The notes beneath the pieces were generated by a model, which was not told where the DNA came from, searched no databases, and worked only from the letters and a program-made list of their open reading frames with translations. This document shows, one piece after another, positions 23,147 to 31,999 of a stretch of 64,000 nucleotides of DNA. Numbering within the stretch: position 1 is the stretch's first letter; each line of letters begins with the position of its first letter. The position numbers and the translations under genes are program-made. Source of the stretch: Archivesica marissinica (lineage: Eukaryota > Mollusca > Bivalvia > Venerida > Vesicomyidae); contig CM026402.1 in NCBI GenBank assembly GCA_014843695.1, positions 20,321,776-20,385,775 of the forward strand, given 5' to 3'.

Positions 23147-23665
23147 CTACAATCTTGAGTTACAAGTTTGACAAACTTCACTTTTGACATTATGATGTAA
23201 TTTCAAGTGTTCTTGAGAAATTTTTTGAAACCACTTAGTTAATAAAATATCATTTTCTAAATAATTTGTAACACTAAAAGTATTGAGTACTATATGCGAA
23301 AATGTTTGTTTATGTTTTATAAGATTATATAAAACGTATAAACAATAAACACCGCATAATTGCGTAGAATCAGATTGAAAACGATTTTTATTTCTAAATA
23401 ATTTTAAACAATTTATGTTTAAGAAATTATAAATATCAATTTCAATACGATTATATACTCCATATGAATCAAAATAAAAACATTTATTAGTATGTGTACG
23501 ATAAATTAAAACCCAATGTTGTCCGGGTTTAGAAATTGGATCTGTATTAACTATATAGCAATTACGTCGTTTATTTACAAATAATAGTTCATCTCTAGCA
23601 CATACAATACCGTTTAAAGATGGAAAAATTGTATCTAAAATATATTGTAGCGTAAATGTATCCAT
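23147..23665 (-). CDS. Adenain-like cysteine protease (maturation protease)
   Basis: 172 aa. The catalytic order matches the adenovirus protease/Ulp1 family (C5/C48): His50 in GQHWVLIYR, Asp66 in YFDSYG, Gln97 and Cys104 in QSDSTQLCGVYC. The Gln to Cys spacing (seven) and His to Asp spacing (16) are close to those of adenain. In Polintons and adintoviruses this enzyme processes capsid and core proteins during virion maturation; a deSUMOylase-like activity on host proteins is also possible given the fold. The gene is intact and ends at 23147. Five bases separate its start from the end of the capsid gene, consistent with a shared late block. Confidence 0.88.
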   Translation of the reverse strand: MDTFTLQYILDTIFPSLNGIVCARDELLFVNKRRNCYIVNTDPISKPGQHWVLIYRTHTNKCFYFDSYGVYNRIEIDIYNFLNINCLKLFRNKNRFQSDSTQLCGVYCLYVLYNLIKHKQTFSHIVLNTFSVTNYLENDILLTKWFQKISQEHLKLHHNVKSEVCQTCNSRL

Positions 23666-23670
23666 ATTTT

Positions 23671-24993
23671 TTAAGACATAATAACATTACGTAGACCATC
23701 GATCATGAGCATATCGTCATATTCTGAATAAACAATAACATTTATAGGGTCAACTAAAGCTTCACTCCATTCCATATCAAATTCTATATTACCATTTTTA
23801 ATAGGATGAAGATGACCTTCCTCACAGCCTAAATCGGGTGTAAAATCAACAGCCCATAAAGTATGTTTTCGTTTATATACAGATATTGGAAATACATAAA
23901 GATCTTTATTATGTTCTATACCAAGAGCTTTCCAAAAAGATTTATAACTTTGACATACTTTAGCATTATCATTAGAAAAATCCATATGTAATGGATTAGC
24001 GTCAATACTAGTACCATTAATGGTAACTTTTAATTTAGTTATATTAAAATGTTCGAATGAAAATGGTGATTCAGTATTTGAACCATTCATTACAGAGTTT
24101 TTAACTTGACCTATAATAATTCTTTTTGGTATTTGACCGTGTATTAGATTTGATTCTATTTTAGATACTAAACCATCCATAACCGTAAATACGTTAATTT
24201 CAACACGTTTAAGAGGTATTTTCATAGGTGTAGACCTAAGAGCATTATTTAAAGATACCCATACATTAGGATCTAAAGATACTGTTCGTACTTTCATAAC
24301 AGCTTTAATAATTTCTATTTTACCATCATTACCATCATTACCATCATTACCTAGCATATAAAATGCTGGTGAAGATCTAACTAATCGTATTTTTAATTCG
24401 CACATATTAGGTAGATACTTAGATTGTCTGGTAATATCTGTATGTATTTTACCTTGTAATTCTACTACTTTATCACCAGTTAATTTTATATTACGTTTTT
24501 TAGCTCCATTAACAGTAGCATCTTCAGCCCCAAAAGTTGTAAATGTACGTAATTCACCTTTTCCCGGTTTTCCCCATAATTGTGTATCTTCTAACATATT
24601 TTGTTCGGTTTCGCTAGAACCGCATAAAATTTCAATGAAAGCTCTATACGGATATTTATCATTACCAGATATTAATTTACCGTTAATATATATATCAACA
24701 TGATTAAATAATGAATGTAATGGATTTTCTATAATTGATATATTACTATCAGCATCTATAGTACTATTATCGCGTTTAACCATTTTAATTTCAAGGTTTA
24801 ATTCTAGATCCATAAGATCTGTCCATTTTTCAGTTTGCCTAGGAATTATAAATTCAATAGGCGCTGTATTACCTGAAGGATTAACTAATGGTTGATGCTC
24901 ATTAATAAAAGCTCTATCCATTGTTGTAAGTGTCGGAGGTAAACTATAGAGGTCCAATTCCCCTTTATTGCATAAACTAGAACCAGTAATCAT
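23671..24993 (-). CDS. Major capsid protein, double jelly-roll
   Basis: 440 aa, intact, the usual size for this family. The N-terminal half contains LHSLFNHVDIYINGK, then YPYRAFIEILCGSS and QLWGK, the pattern I know from adintovirus/Polinton capsid proteins, often annotated in invertebrate genomes as F54H12.2-like. The C-terminal half carries the second jelly roll (YVFPISVYK, LWAVDFTPD, IEFDMEWSEAL). It forms the trimeric hexon-like capsomer. A small in-frame expansion GNDGNDGND sits near residue 215, in a loop-like position. ATG at 24991-24993. It stands between the protease and a basic core protein. Assignment rests on motif recognition, not on a search. Confidence 0.85.
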   Translation of the reverse strand: MITGSSLCNKGELDLYSLPPTLTTMDRAFINEHQPLVNPSGNTAPIEFIIPRQTEKWTDLMDLELNLEIKMVKRDNSTIDADSNISIIENPLHSLFNHVDIYINGKLISGNDKYPYRAFIEILCGSSETEQNMLEDTQLWGKPGKGELRTFTTFGAEDATVNGAKKRNIKLTGDKVVELQGKIHTDITRQSKYLPNMCELKIRLVRSSPAFYMLGNDGNDGNDGKIEIIKAVMKVRTVSLDPNVWVSLNNALRSTPMKIPLKRVEINVFTVMDGLVSKIESNLIHGQIPKRIIIGQVKNSVMNGSNTESPFSFEHFNITKLKVTINGTSIDANPLHMDFSNDNAKVCQSYKSFWKALGIEHNKDLYVFPISVYKRKHTLWAVDFTPDLGCEEGHLHPIKNGNIEFDMEWSEALVDPINVIVYSEYDDMLMIDGLRNVIMS

Positions 24994-25011
24994 GATTATA
25001 TGTAAAAAAAA

Positions 25012-25404
25012 CTAATCGAAATAATCTAAACGTCTTTTTTTATTACTTTTAAAATAATTATTGTTACAACGTTTTCTATGTCCTGAACCAGACTGGCCTT
25101 TATTAATAGTACCCTTTATACTTTTATTACCGGTTAGAGCAGTCATTAATTTATCTTCTTTCAAATCGGTTAATAATTTAGATGTAACGTGTTTAAGTAC
25201 ATTTTTACCCCTTTTTTTAGCAATATGTTTATATGTTTTAGGTTTTTGTATTACATCATGTATACCGCCTGTAACTTCATTTAGTAAAGTACTAGCCATA
25301 TTATCGACTAAATAAGGTATAAGATTACTACCAACAGTTTTTAATGTTCCACCTAAACCATAACCACGTTGCCTAACACGGCCTCTATATACAGGTATAT
25401 TCAT
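25012..25404 (-). CDS. Small basic virion core protein (pVI/pX-like)
   Basis: 130 aa, rich in Lys/Arg and Gly. The N-terminal part RQRGYGLGGTLKTVG and following amphipathic stretch resemble the Gly-Leu-Gly-Gly proteins encoded next to the capsid gene in many Polintons. The tail KSNKKRRLDYFD is strongly basic with an acidic end. GG dipeptides could be cleavage sites for the element's adenain, but they do not fit the adenovirus consensus exactly. Its last codons lie 19 bp from the capsid ATG. Its first four bases overlap the end of the preceding reading frame. Probable role: genome-associated core or membrane-active protein (inference). Confidence 0.6.
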   Translation of the reverse strand: MNIPVYRGRVRQRGYGLGGTLKTVGSNLIPYLVDNMASTLLNEVTGGIHDVIQKPKTYKHIAKKRGKNVLKHVTSKLLTDLKEDKLMTALTGNKSIKGTINKGQSGSGHRKRCNNNYFKSNKKRRLDYFD

Positions 25405-26571
25405 AATGGTCTTCTACGAAATTCTAACCTAACTATACAAACATCACCCGTTAAATGAATAGTTTCGCCTAATTCATTACGTATAAATATATATATATCG
25501 TTTATACGCTTATCTGTAATAGGTAAATAATGTATATGTTTAAATTGTATACTTTTATGTGTAGTTACATTAGGAGCTTGATTATACGTAAATTGTCTTA
25601 GTAATTGCGATTGTCCAGATCCTACTATACTAAAATCGACGATATTTGTATATACGTATAGGTTTGTAAGGCCTAAATATAAATATGGTTCGTGAACAAA
25701 ACAATCCATTTTAGGGAATACATAATAATAATTTTTATTCTTATTATTATGTATATTAATTAAGTTAATAACTTCTTGACTTGAATCGATACCTAACATA
25801 TTACCTAATAATGTAGGTACTAAGAGACCTATATTTTCTGGAGTATTTGATATTAAAGATAATGATTTTTTCTTATAATACATATAATAAGGATTATGGT
25901 TATATTTCCAAGATAAATATATACCAGTACCCCAATCGTTAATCGATGCTTCCCAAAGATTATAGGACATAGATGCCCATAAAGTACCAAACATTTTATT
26001 CCAGCTATCTTCCATAATACTTGTTAAGATTTTATAATCGTTATAAACTCCATTAGGTATTTTAAATGGTAATAATGTGCAATCATTATCGTAATATTTA
26101 TTAGGAGTATTATCGTCCTTAGGCCCCATAATAACGTATTTTACACCTTTTTTTTAGCAAATTGACTCTCAGAATGTCTATCATATCCATATTCATGATT
26201 AACATCTGTATAGTATTTATAATGCCAAAATATGTTATATCTATAATTATAATTCATTTTATGATCAAAATGATTATTAAAAAATCCATAATCATTATGA
26301 AATGGTACATCTCTATAGCCTCGTTCAATTCGTTTTTTGGGGTATTGAGCATTTCTAATAGCTAAAAAAATGTATTGTTTGAATCTGTAATGTTAAATAC
26401 TTTATTAGGTATAATACCATCGACTAAACCTACTTCCCATTTGTTATCATTACTTAGAGTTATACCGTTAGGTATAGAGACTTTAAAATCAGCATTATTA
26501 TTATCTTGTTGAGATTTAAATTTAATACGTTGACTATCTAATGTAATATAGAAATTTTCTGAACGTTCCAT
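25401..26571 (-). pseudogene. Penton-like capsid protein, broken by two homopolymer frameshifts
   Basis: The 5' part (26362-26571) starts MERSENFYITLDS, close to the start of the neighbouring gene (MEDFYITLMSD). The 3' part (25401-26129) ends with the same pattern as that gene (QLLRQF, RINDIYIFIRNELG). Together they would span about the length of a whole paralogue with an insert. Frame is lost in the 7-base A run at 26364-26370 and again in the 8-base T run at 26148-26155; between them another frame is open. The family is common in invertebrate Polintons and is thought to be penton or another minor jelly-roll capsid protein. A Met at 26129 could start a truncated 242-aa product. Confidence 0.7.
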
Positions 26572-27440
26572 TATACGAAATTACTAAATATAGCGTCTCT
26601 TATAAAATGTAACGTTAATATACACTTACCATCATTGAAATGAATATTATTACCTAAAACGTTTTTTATATTAACATATATTTCATCTATACGGTTACTA
26701 TTTATTTTTATATATTGATCATGTTGAAATTCATTAGTACTATAATGATTAACGTTAGTTTTAACTTTAAAAGGTAAAACACGTAATAATTGTTCTTCAC
26801 CATCAGATATCATTACAGGTTCTATAATATCTATGTAAACGTATATAGAACTATCATTAATTAATAGATTAACGGGTTCTTTAAAAGGAGATGGTTCTAT
26901 ATCTATAGGCCGTAAAATATAATTTGTAGTAGCATTTAAAAAACCTAATTTTCTACATATATTAGGATGAAAAGTTAATCCTATATTAACGTTTAAGGGT
27001 ATTGTATGTAATTCGCATACACTATTACTACTACGAAATTTAAGTAATATTTGAAGTACATTATCCGTTTCAAGTATTCTATCTATTACAGCCGTTATAC
27101 TTATTTTAATTACACTATCTAATATATCTTTTATACAAGCATTTATCATTTGCATAAATTGTAAAGGTGTATCATAAAAACCTAGAGGTATATTACCTCT
27201 ATAAGGACCTGGTTCTAAAACTTCTATATCATCGGGTAATGTAAGGTCAAAATGTTGTTCCCCTTCTATAACAATTAATATAGCTCCCGGATAGGTGATT
27301 TCGGTTAGAGCTACGCTCCATTCTTCTTTTTTATTTAAGGTTATAGGTTTAGCTAATTTACATCTAAATTCAGCTACCGTATTATTAGGATATATATTTA
27401 AAGAACTATCGCTCATAAGGGTTATATAGAAATCTTCCAT
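26571..27440 (-). CDS. Penton-like minor capsid protein, intact
   Basis: 289 aa. Begins MEDFYITLMSDSSLNIYPNN and continues with a stretch ending in EEWSVALTEITYPG, the signature N-terminus of a protein widespread in invertebrate Polintons/adintoviruses and regarded as the penton-type capsid subunit. The C-terminus (EEQLLRVLPF ... RIDEIYVNIKNVLG) is shared with the broken paralogue just downstream. ATG at 27438-27440 overlaps the start of the next upstream frame's stop by one base. The presence of two related genes may mean two vertex or minor capsid proteins. Functional naming is from family memory. Confidence 0.7.
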   Translation of the reverse strand: MEDFYITLMSDSSLNIYPNNTVAEFRCKLAKPITLNKKEEWSVALTEITYPGAILIVIEGEQHFDLTLPDDIEVLEPGPYRGNIPLGFYDTPLQFMQMINACIKDILDSVIKISITAVIDRILETDNVLQILLKFRSSNSVCELHTIPLNVNIGLTFHPNICRKLGFLNATTNYILRPIDIEPSPFKEPVNLLINDSSIYVYIDIIEPVMISDGEEQLLRVLPFKVKTNVNHYSTNEFQHDQYIKINSNRIDEIYVNIKNVLGNNIHFNDGKCILTLHFIRDAIFSNFV

Positions 27441-27706
27441 TATCTTCGTTTCGATATTTTAGGCGAAGGTAAGCCTATACCCGTTATTGTACTTAAAAGA
27501 ACTAGCCAAACGTCTTTATTATTTGTATCGCCGTACGTAAGTCCCCATACCGAAGCTGCAAATACGCAATAGATGAGTAACATCTGAGCCGTGTATCTAT
27601 ATAGACCCGATATATCTTTATATTTATTAACTAATGAACCTGTTGTAGATTTATTAAGATTATTATCTATAGATATACTATCTTCCATATTTTTACTTTT
27701 ATCCAT
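27440..27706 (-). CDS. Small membrane protein
   Basis: 88 aa. A polar N-terminus (about 35 residues) is followed by two hydrophobic segments, about residues 41-59 (AQMLLIYCVFAASVWGL) and 67-80 (WLVLLSTITGIGL), and a basic tail SPKISKRR. No family recognised. Position between the penton-like gene and the integrase suggests a late, possibly virion membrane or host-membrane protein. The first Met is at 27706; Met7 is an alternative start. Confidence 0.55.
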   Translation of the reverse strand: MDKSKNMEDSISIDNNLNKSTTGSLVNKYKDISGLYRYTAQMLLIYCVFAASVWGLTYGDTNNKDVWLVLLSTITGIGLPSPKISKRR

Positions 27707-27768
27707 GAGTTAAACGACTTATCGTAACTTTTCCACTTTACAAATATTTCTTTAATTTTACGACCTTT

Positions 27769-28766
27769 TTAAATAATAACTCTACGTTTTAATATTTTCT
27801 CTATATCATAATCGCCTTTATTTTTAATTAATTGTAATTCATTTCTATAAAATGAACCTTTTATTTCCTCACCGTTCAAATCATGAACCTTAAATGTTAT
27901 CGGAGAACCATTAATAACTTTATATACAATAAATAATTCTAATGTCCAATTTGGTAAATAACCTTTAGTAAAATGTTTTTTAGTTTTATTAATTCTAACA
28001 TGATCGCCTATTTTAATAGTTTTATTATCTTTAGATATTTCATTATTATTAATATTATTCGATATTATATGTTCATTACCGATATTAGCATCTGTAGGTT
28101 TATAACCCGTAGAACTATGCTTTGATCGATTATAATTATTTATAAGATATTGTAATACATCTATATATTTTTTAGTATTATTATACGTAAAATATTTCCA
28201 CATTTTACCTTTAAGGGTTCGTAGAAAACGTTCAATAACACTAGCTTTAGTTTCAGGGTTTTCTGTTGTAAAAAAATGAATATGTTTATTTTTTAAAAAC
28301 TTTTGAAATGGTTTATTAATAAATTCGCTACCTTTATCCGTTTGTAAACTTTTAGGTATTCTATGAGATTCATTTAATATATTATTAAACGTTTTAATTA
28401 ATGTTGTAGATAATTTTTTATAGGTTTTACCCAAGCCATTTTAGAGAATACATCAATAACGCATAATAAATAACGATAACCATTATTATATTTACTAAAT
28501 TTTTGCATATCAGCTAAATCAGCTTGCCATTGTATATCTATACCGGCGACTATAGTTTTTCTACGTTTAAAATTTCTTACAATAGGCTTATGTAATGTAT
28601 AGGTTTTTTGTTCAGATAACCACGTTTTAACATCTTTTAAAGTTAATTTTTTAAATAATATTTTTCCAGCTTTATATAATTTACCTATACCTGAAAAGGA
28701 TGCAGGATTTTTAATATCGTAATAAATATTTTTTAATATTTTATGTATTATTTCCAATTTGACCAT
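27769..28766 (-). pseudogene. Retroviral-type (rve) integrase, frameshifted
   Basis: Two open parts. 28398-28766 has the N-terminal region and the first catalytic Asp (Asp83 in IQWQADLADM). 27769-28434 has the second Asp (QTDKGSEF), the catalytic Glu (VIERFLRTLK) and an SH3-like C-terminal domain (KIGDHVRI, LPNWT, GSFYRNELQ). Order and motifs match Polinton c-integrases, so all three catalytic residues exist but in two frames. The frame changes at a 6-base T run (28414-28419) by one base. The start ATG (28764-28766) overlaps the end of the upstream gene by 19 bases. Either a real inactivating indel or a homopolymer sequencing error. Confidence 0.85.
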
Positions 28767-29533
28767 CGTTGTTTATCTCTTTTAGATTTTTTTATAGGTG
28801 TTATAATATCGTTATATTCGTAGTAATCATCATCATTATCATCGATATAATCGCTTTTAGTTTTTTTATGTTTTTTCGATGACTGTTTATTCTTAGATGG
28901 TGTATTTATTTTATCACTACCTCTTTTATTCTTATTTACGTAACTACTCCAGCGTTTATTACCAACATTTATTTTTTGATTTTTATTTATTAATTCTTCG
29001 GCAACATCTAACCATCCTATAGCATTTGTTTTAGTTTTTCTTTCTCTAGCCGCATCGTTCATAATATCCGTTATATTACTATTATCTATAATTTTACCAT
29101 TAATACTTACAACACCTATATTATCCCATGTAATATTTGTATTATTTTTTATTTGTTCTAATAAATTACCTACAGGTATACGCATACTTTTAGGTATATT
29201 TGTAAGTACATTATCCGTAGGTATAGGTTTTATTATATCGGGTACATACGTAGGTGGTTTGGCGGGTATATCTGTAGGTGGTGTAACTGTAGTTGTTGCA
29301 TCGGTAATAACTTGATCTTTAAAATTATTATATTTTAACATATATTCTGCATAACGATACATTTTATCGGTATTATTTATATTAGGATCATTCATTAAAT
29401 CATCGATATTTTTTTGTATATTTATAGTTTGTACTATTTCTGGTTTAGGCGGTAATTTAGCATTTTGATATAAACGTAATCGTCTTAATTCATCTACATC
29501 GGACGCGGGAACTACGACCATTTTTTTCATCAT
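28748..29533 (-). CDS. Conserved Polinton protein of unknown function
   Basis: 261 aa. The N-terminus MMKKMVVVPASDVDELRR, a middle Pro-rich linker, and then a conserved-looking block (SINGKIIDNSNITDIMNDA, then GWLDVAEELI) match a protein I recognise as encoded beside the integrase in many invertebrate Polintons, whose role is unknown; a virion-associated function is often guessed. The last third is Lys-rich with an acidic patch (DDNDDDYYEYND), so nuclear or DNA-bound. It overlaps the genes on both sides by a few bases (four at its start, 19 at its end), typical of a compact viral block. Start ATGATG at 29528-29533. Confidence 0.6.
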   Translation of the reverse strand: MMKKMVVVPASDVDELRRLRLYQNAKLPPKPEIVQTINIQKNIDDLMNDPNINNTDKMYRYAEYMLKYNNFKDQVITDATTTVTPPTDIPAKPPTYVPDIIKPIPTDNVLTNIPKSMRIPVGNLLEQIKNNTNITWDNIGVVSINGKIIDNSNITDIMNDAARERKTKTNAIGWLDVAEELINKNQKINVGNKRWSSYVNKNKRGSDKINTPSKNKQSSKKHKKTKSDYIDDNDDDYYEYNDIITPIKKSKRDKQRWSNWK

Positions 29534-29847
29534 ATTGTATGTTTTACTTTATTTTTTATACTATCAATTAATATATTTATTAATTTAGGGTTTAATATTT
29601 TACGTTTACGTTTTGTGCTTATTTTTTTATTGGCTAATAAACGTATATCCCTACTCCAATGATTTAATGATGACTTATGACTCTTATTCATATTAACATT
29701 ACCCTTTAATACATTATGACAACATTCGCATATACAATCTATTAGGCATTTATTACAACTTTTAATAATATTACGTTTAAATGTATCGGGTTTATTACGT
29801 AAACCTAATAACATTTTACCGTAACGTTTTATTAACGGTACTTTCAT
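29530..29847 (-). CDS. Small basic conserved Polinton protein, copy 1
   Basis: 105 aa. Contains KCLIDCICECCHNVLKGNV and later LLANKKISTKRKRKIL, a pattern seen in small basic proteins accompanying Polinton capsid genes; such proteins usually end in a Gly-Gly-Phe-Leu hydrophobic tail, which is lacking here. A second, more diverged copy appears to start at 30984. Four Cys in CICECC could form a metal or redox site. It overlaps the next gene by four bases (ATGA). Likely virion core or scaffold component (inference). Confidence 0.55.
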   Translation of the reverse strand: MKVPLIKRYGKMLLGLRNKPDTFKRNIIKSCNKCLIDCICECCHNVLKGNVNMNKSHKSSLNHWSRDIRLLANKKISTKRKRKILNPKLINILIDSIKNKVKHTI

Positions 29848-29872
29848 GATAACTAATAATATAATAATGATA

Positions 29873-30076
29873 TTATATACCGAAACGTTTTACTATATCG
29901 TTAACACCATCGGCTATAATAGGAGCTAATAGACCAGCGCCTAAAGTCATCAATGGCAATGGTATTAAACCGCCTCGTTGATTTCTACGACGACGACGAT
30001 GACTACGGCGTTTAATATTACCGCCGTGTTGTTTACGAGAACGTCTTCTACTACATTTACTACGTTTACCTGCCAT
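29873..30076 (-). CDS. Arg-rich core protein (adenovirus pX/mu-like)
   Basis: 67 aa. An Arg/Lys/Ser-rich first half (RRRSRKQHGG, RRSHRRRRRNQRGG) is followed by a hydrophobic segment GLIPLPLMTLGAGLLAPII and a short polar end. This bipartite layout is that of the pX-type proteins of adenoviruses and adintoviruses: the basic part condenses DNA, the tail interacts with membrane or capsid. The two Gly-Gly sites are possible protease cut points but lack the usual hydrophobic residue at P4. ATG at 30074-30076. Confidence 0.6.
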   Translation of the reverse strand: MAGKRSKCSRRRSRKQHGGNIKRRSHRRRRRNQRGGLIPLPLMTLGAGLLAPIIADGVNDIVKRFGI

Positions 30077-30166
30077 GATATCAATACGTTAAATGAAGTA
30101 TATTATTAATTACATATCGTATTTATTAGCTAAATAATTCAGGGTATTTTTTAAAAAATGGTTAAT

Positions 30167-30984
30167 TTATAAGTATTGCGATAAATCGCTATCATTTAAA
30201 TTAACTAGTAACGGTGGTGTTGACAACGTTGTGGGTACCGTTAACTTATTAATCGTTGATGTTATTGTATCATCATCGTATATATTATTCAAATTAGTTA
30301 ACGTCGGTGATACGTACGTTTTTGTAGGTGTTATACGTTGTAAAAAAGTATTCATAGAAGGTAATTTAACAACTTTATTAGTTTCCTTTAACGGTGACCA
30401 TGAAGTAATATCGTAATTATCGGGGCTAAATCCTTGAGGCATATTAATACTTAATAATGATGATGATGATGATGATGGTGATGCTATAGGTGTCATAGTT
30501 TGTAATATCATAGATTTAATCGGTGATGATGATGATGATGATGACACAACATCAGCTATTATCGAATTATTAGATTTTTTCATTTTAGGTTTTTTAACGG
30601 TTACTTTTTTAGGCTTTTTAGGTTTACTAACGGATACTTTTTAAGCTTTTTAGGTTTACTAACGGATACTTTTTTATTAATTTTCCAATTAATAAATGTA
30701 CGTAACATTACGCCTCCTAAAAATCCGCTACCTCCTTTAGTAAGTATTAATTTTTTTCTATCAGCCATAGAAGTATTTTGATCTCCTATAGCTTTTATAG
30801 TATTTTCATGTTTTTTCATAAATTTTAGCGTTTGTTTAGGCATCGATATTTCATCATCTAATATACTTTTAGCTATAGCTATAAACCATTTCGTTAAACG
30901 ATTATTACTAGTTGTTAATAATTGTTCGCGTTTATCCGGATTTTGTTCCTTCAATAAAAGCTTTATTAAATTATATATATTCAT
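30167..30984 (-). pseudogene. Basic conserved protein copy 2 joined to a Ser-rich tail, split by one frameshift
   Basis: The first part (30601-30984, 127 aa) has LTKWFIAIAKSILDDEI and later KLILTKGGSGFLGG, the fuller version of the family of 29530-29847, ending in Lys-Pro-Lys repeats. The second part (30167-30583, 138 aa) is Ser/Thr/Pro-rich with two Ser runs. The DNA between is a tandem repeat encoding KKVSVSKPKK. One copy has six T (30670-30675), the other only five (30638-30642). The two open parts lie in frames that differ by exactly this one base. I therefore read them as one gene of about 270 codons. If the break is real, the 127-aa form is the product and the Ser-rich part may start at its own ATG (30581-30583). 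Confidence 0.6.
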
Positions 30985-30985
30985 T

Positions 30986-31645
30986 TTATATATATATTGT
31001 AGGTCCTATACAATCTTTATGAGGAAATATATCAGTTTTTAATCTATATTTTTCATTAGTCATCGGATGAAAGTCTACTAATAAATAACCGTATGATGTA
31101 TTGGTAGCATTATTATAGGCTTCTACTAAATGTTTTATTTGGGATTGTGTTTCTAATACTTTTATTTGACCTTTATCTCTACTATTTTTAAATAATAACA
31201 TATATTTCGAATTTAAATTTATATTTCTAGAATGTTTACTTTGTTGATATAAATTTTGAGATATATATATACACGTAGCTCCTCTATGATGACCTTTACG
31301 CGTAAACCATGATACAATTTTATTCTCATATTCTGTACCCATCATATCATCAAATATTATCATATATGGTTTATCGGGTGACATTGGGAAATATGTATCA
31401 TCATCTTCGGGTATTCCGTCAATAAATGTTATCTGTTGATCGTCTATATCGTCTTGTTTAACAATATCGTATTGATATTGCCATTCTTTATAACACCAAT
31501 ATACGTGGTCTATAGGTTTGTCAAATATTTCTTTTCTATATTTGACTATTTTACCAACTGTAAACGTTTTACCGCTACCGCTAGGACCCGCAACATATAT
31601 ATTGCTTGGATGTCGAAATATAACTTTTTTGTCGTTATATTCCAT
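30986..31645 (-). CDS. FtsK/HerA-type genome packaging ATPase
   Basis: 219 aa from the ATG at 31645 (a TTG at 31663 in frame is less likely). Walker A GPSGSGKT at residues 20-27, Walker B MIIFDDM at 95-101, and YISQNLY with the polar sensor residue downstream, followed by LLFKNSRDKGQI. This is the A32-like packaging ATPase of Polintons, adintoviruses and large DNA viruses, which pumps the genome into the capsid. Length is normal and no damage is seen. The end is one base from the start of the next gene. Upstream is a 335-bp non-coding region that may carry its promoter. Confidence 0.92.
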   Translation of the reverse strand: MEYNDKKVIFRHPSNIYVAGPSGSGKTFTVGKIVKYRKEIFDKPIDHVYWCYKEWQYQYDIVKQDDIDDQQITFIDGIPEDDDTYFPMSPDKPYMIIFDDMMGTEYENKIVSWFTRKGHHRGATCIYISQNLYQQSKHSRNINLNSKYMLLFKNSRDKGQIKVLETQSQIKHLVEAYNNATNTSYGYLLVDFHPMTNEKYRLKTDIFPHKDCIGPTIYI

Positions 31646-31663
31646 TATAACGTTCAATAACAA

Positions 31664-31999
31664 ACAAAATATAGATTATGATATTTTATTTCATAATATT
31701 CCTATATATATATATAAAACAGTATTAACAATTACGTGCAGAAATACATATAAAAACAGTATTAAACATCTACGTGCAGAAATACATACAAAATAACACA
31801 CTTATAATGATGCCAACATAAATTAAGCCAATTATATTCATTCTATACAACTATTGGTTAAAATATCTAACCTATTAAAAAACATTCTATACAATAATTG
31901 TTTAAGTATGTACATAAGTGTTTACGTAACAGAATAGTATAAAAGTTAACGTAAATCCCACATTAAACTAAAATATTCCTTTGTATCTGAACAAATACT
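31664..31999. promoter_or_regulatory. Divergent intergenic region with direct repeats
   Basis: Lies between the leftward ATPase and a rightward gene. A 37-bp tandem repeat containing AAAACAGTATTAA and TACGTGCAGAAATACATA occupies about 31716-31790. A TATAAAAG box at 31935-31942 serves the rightward gene, and an alternating TA run lies at about 31704-31716. It is one of the few long non-coding spans of the element, so it could also hold a control region. Confidence 0.5.

Noticed and set aside
31645..31663. TTG start giving six extra residues for the packaging ATPase
   Set aside because: An ATG follows at 31645, directly before the conserved N-terminus.
31436..31796. Plus-strand frames opposite the packaging ATPase
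   Set aside because: Antisense to clear Walker motifs; hydrophobic composition is due to AT-rich DNA.
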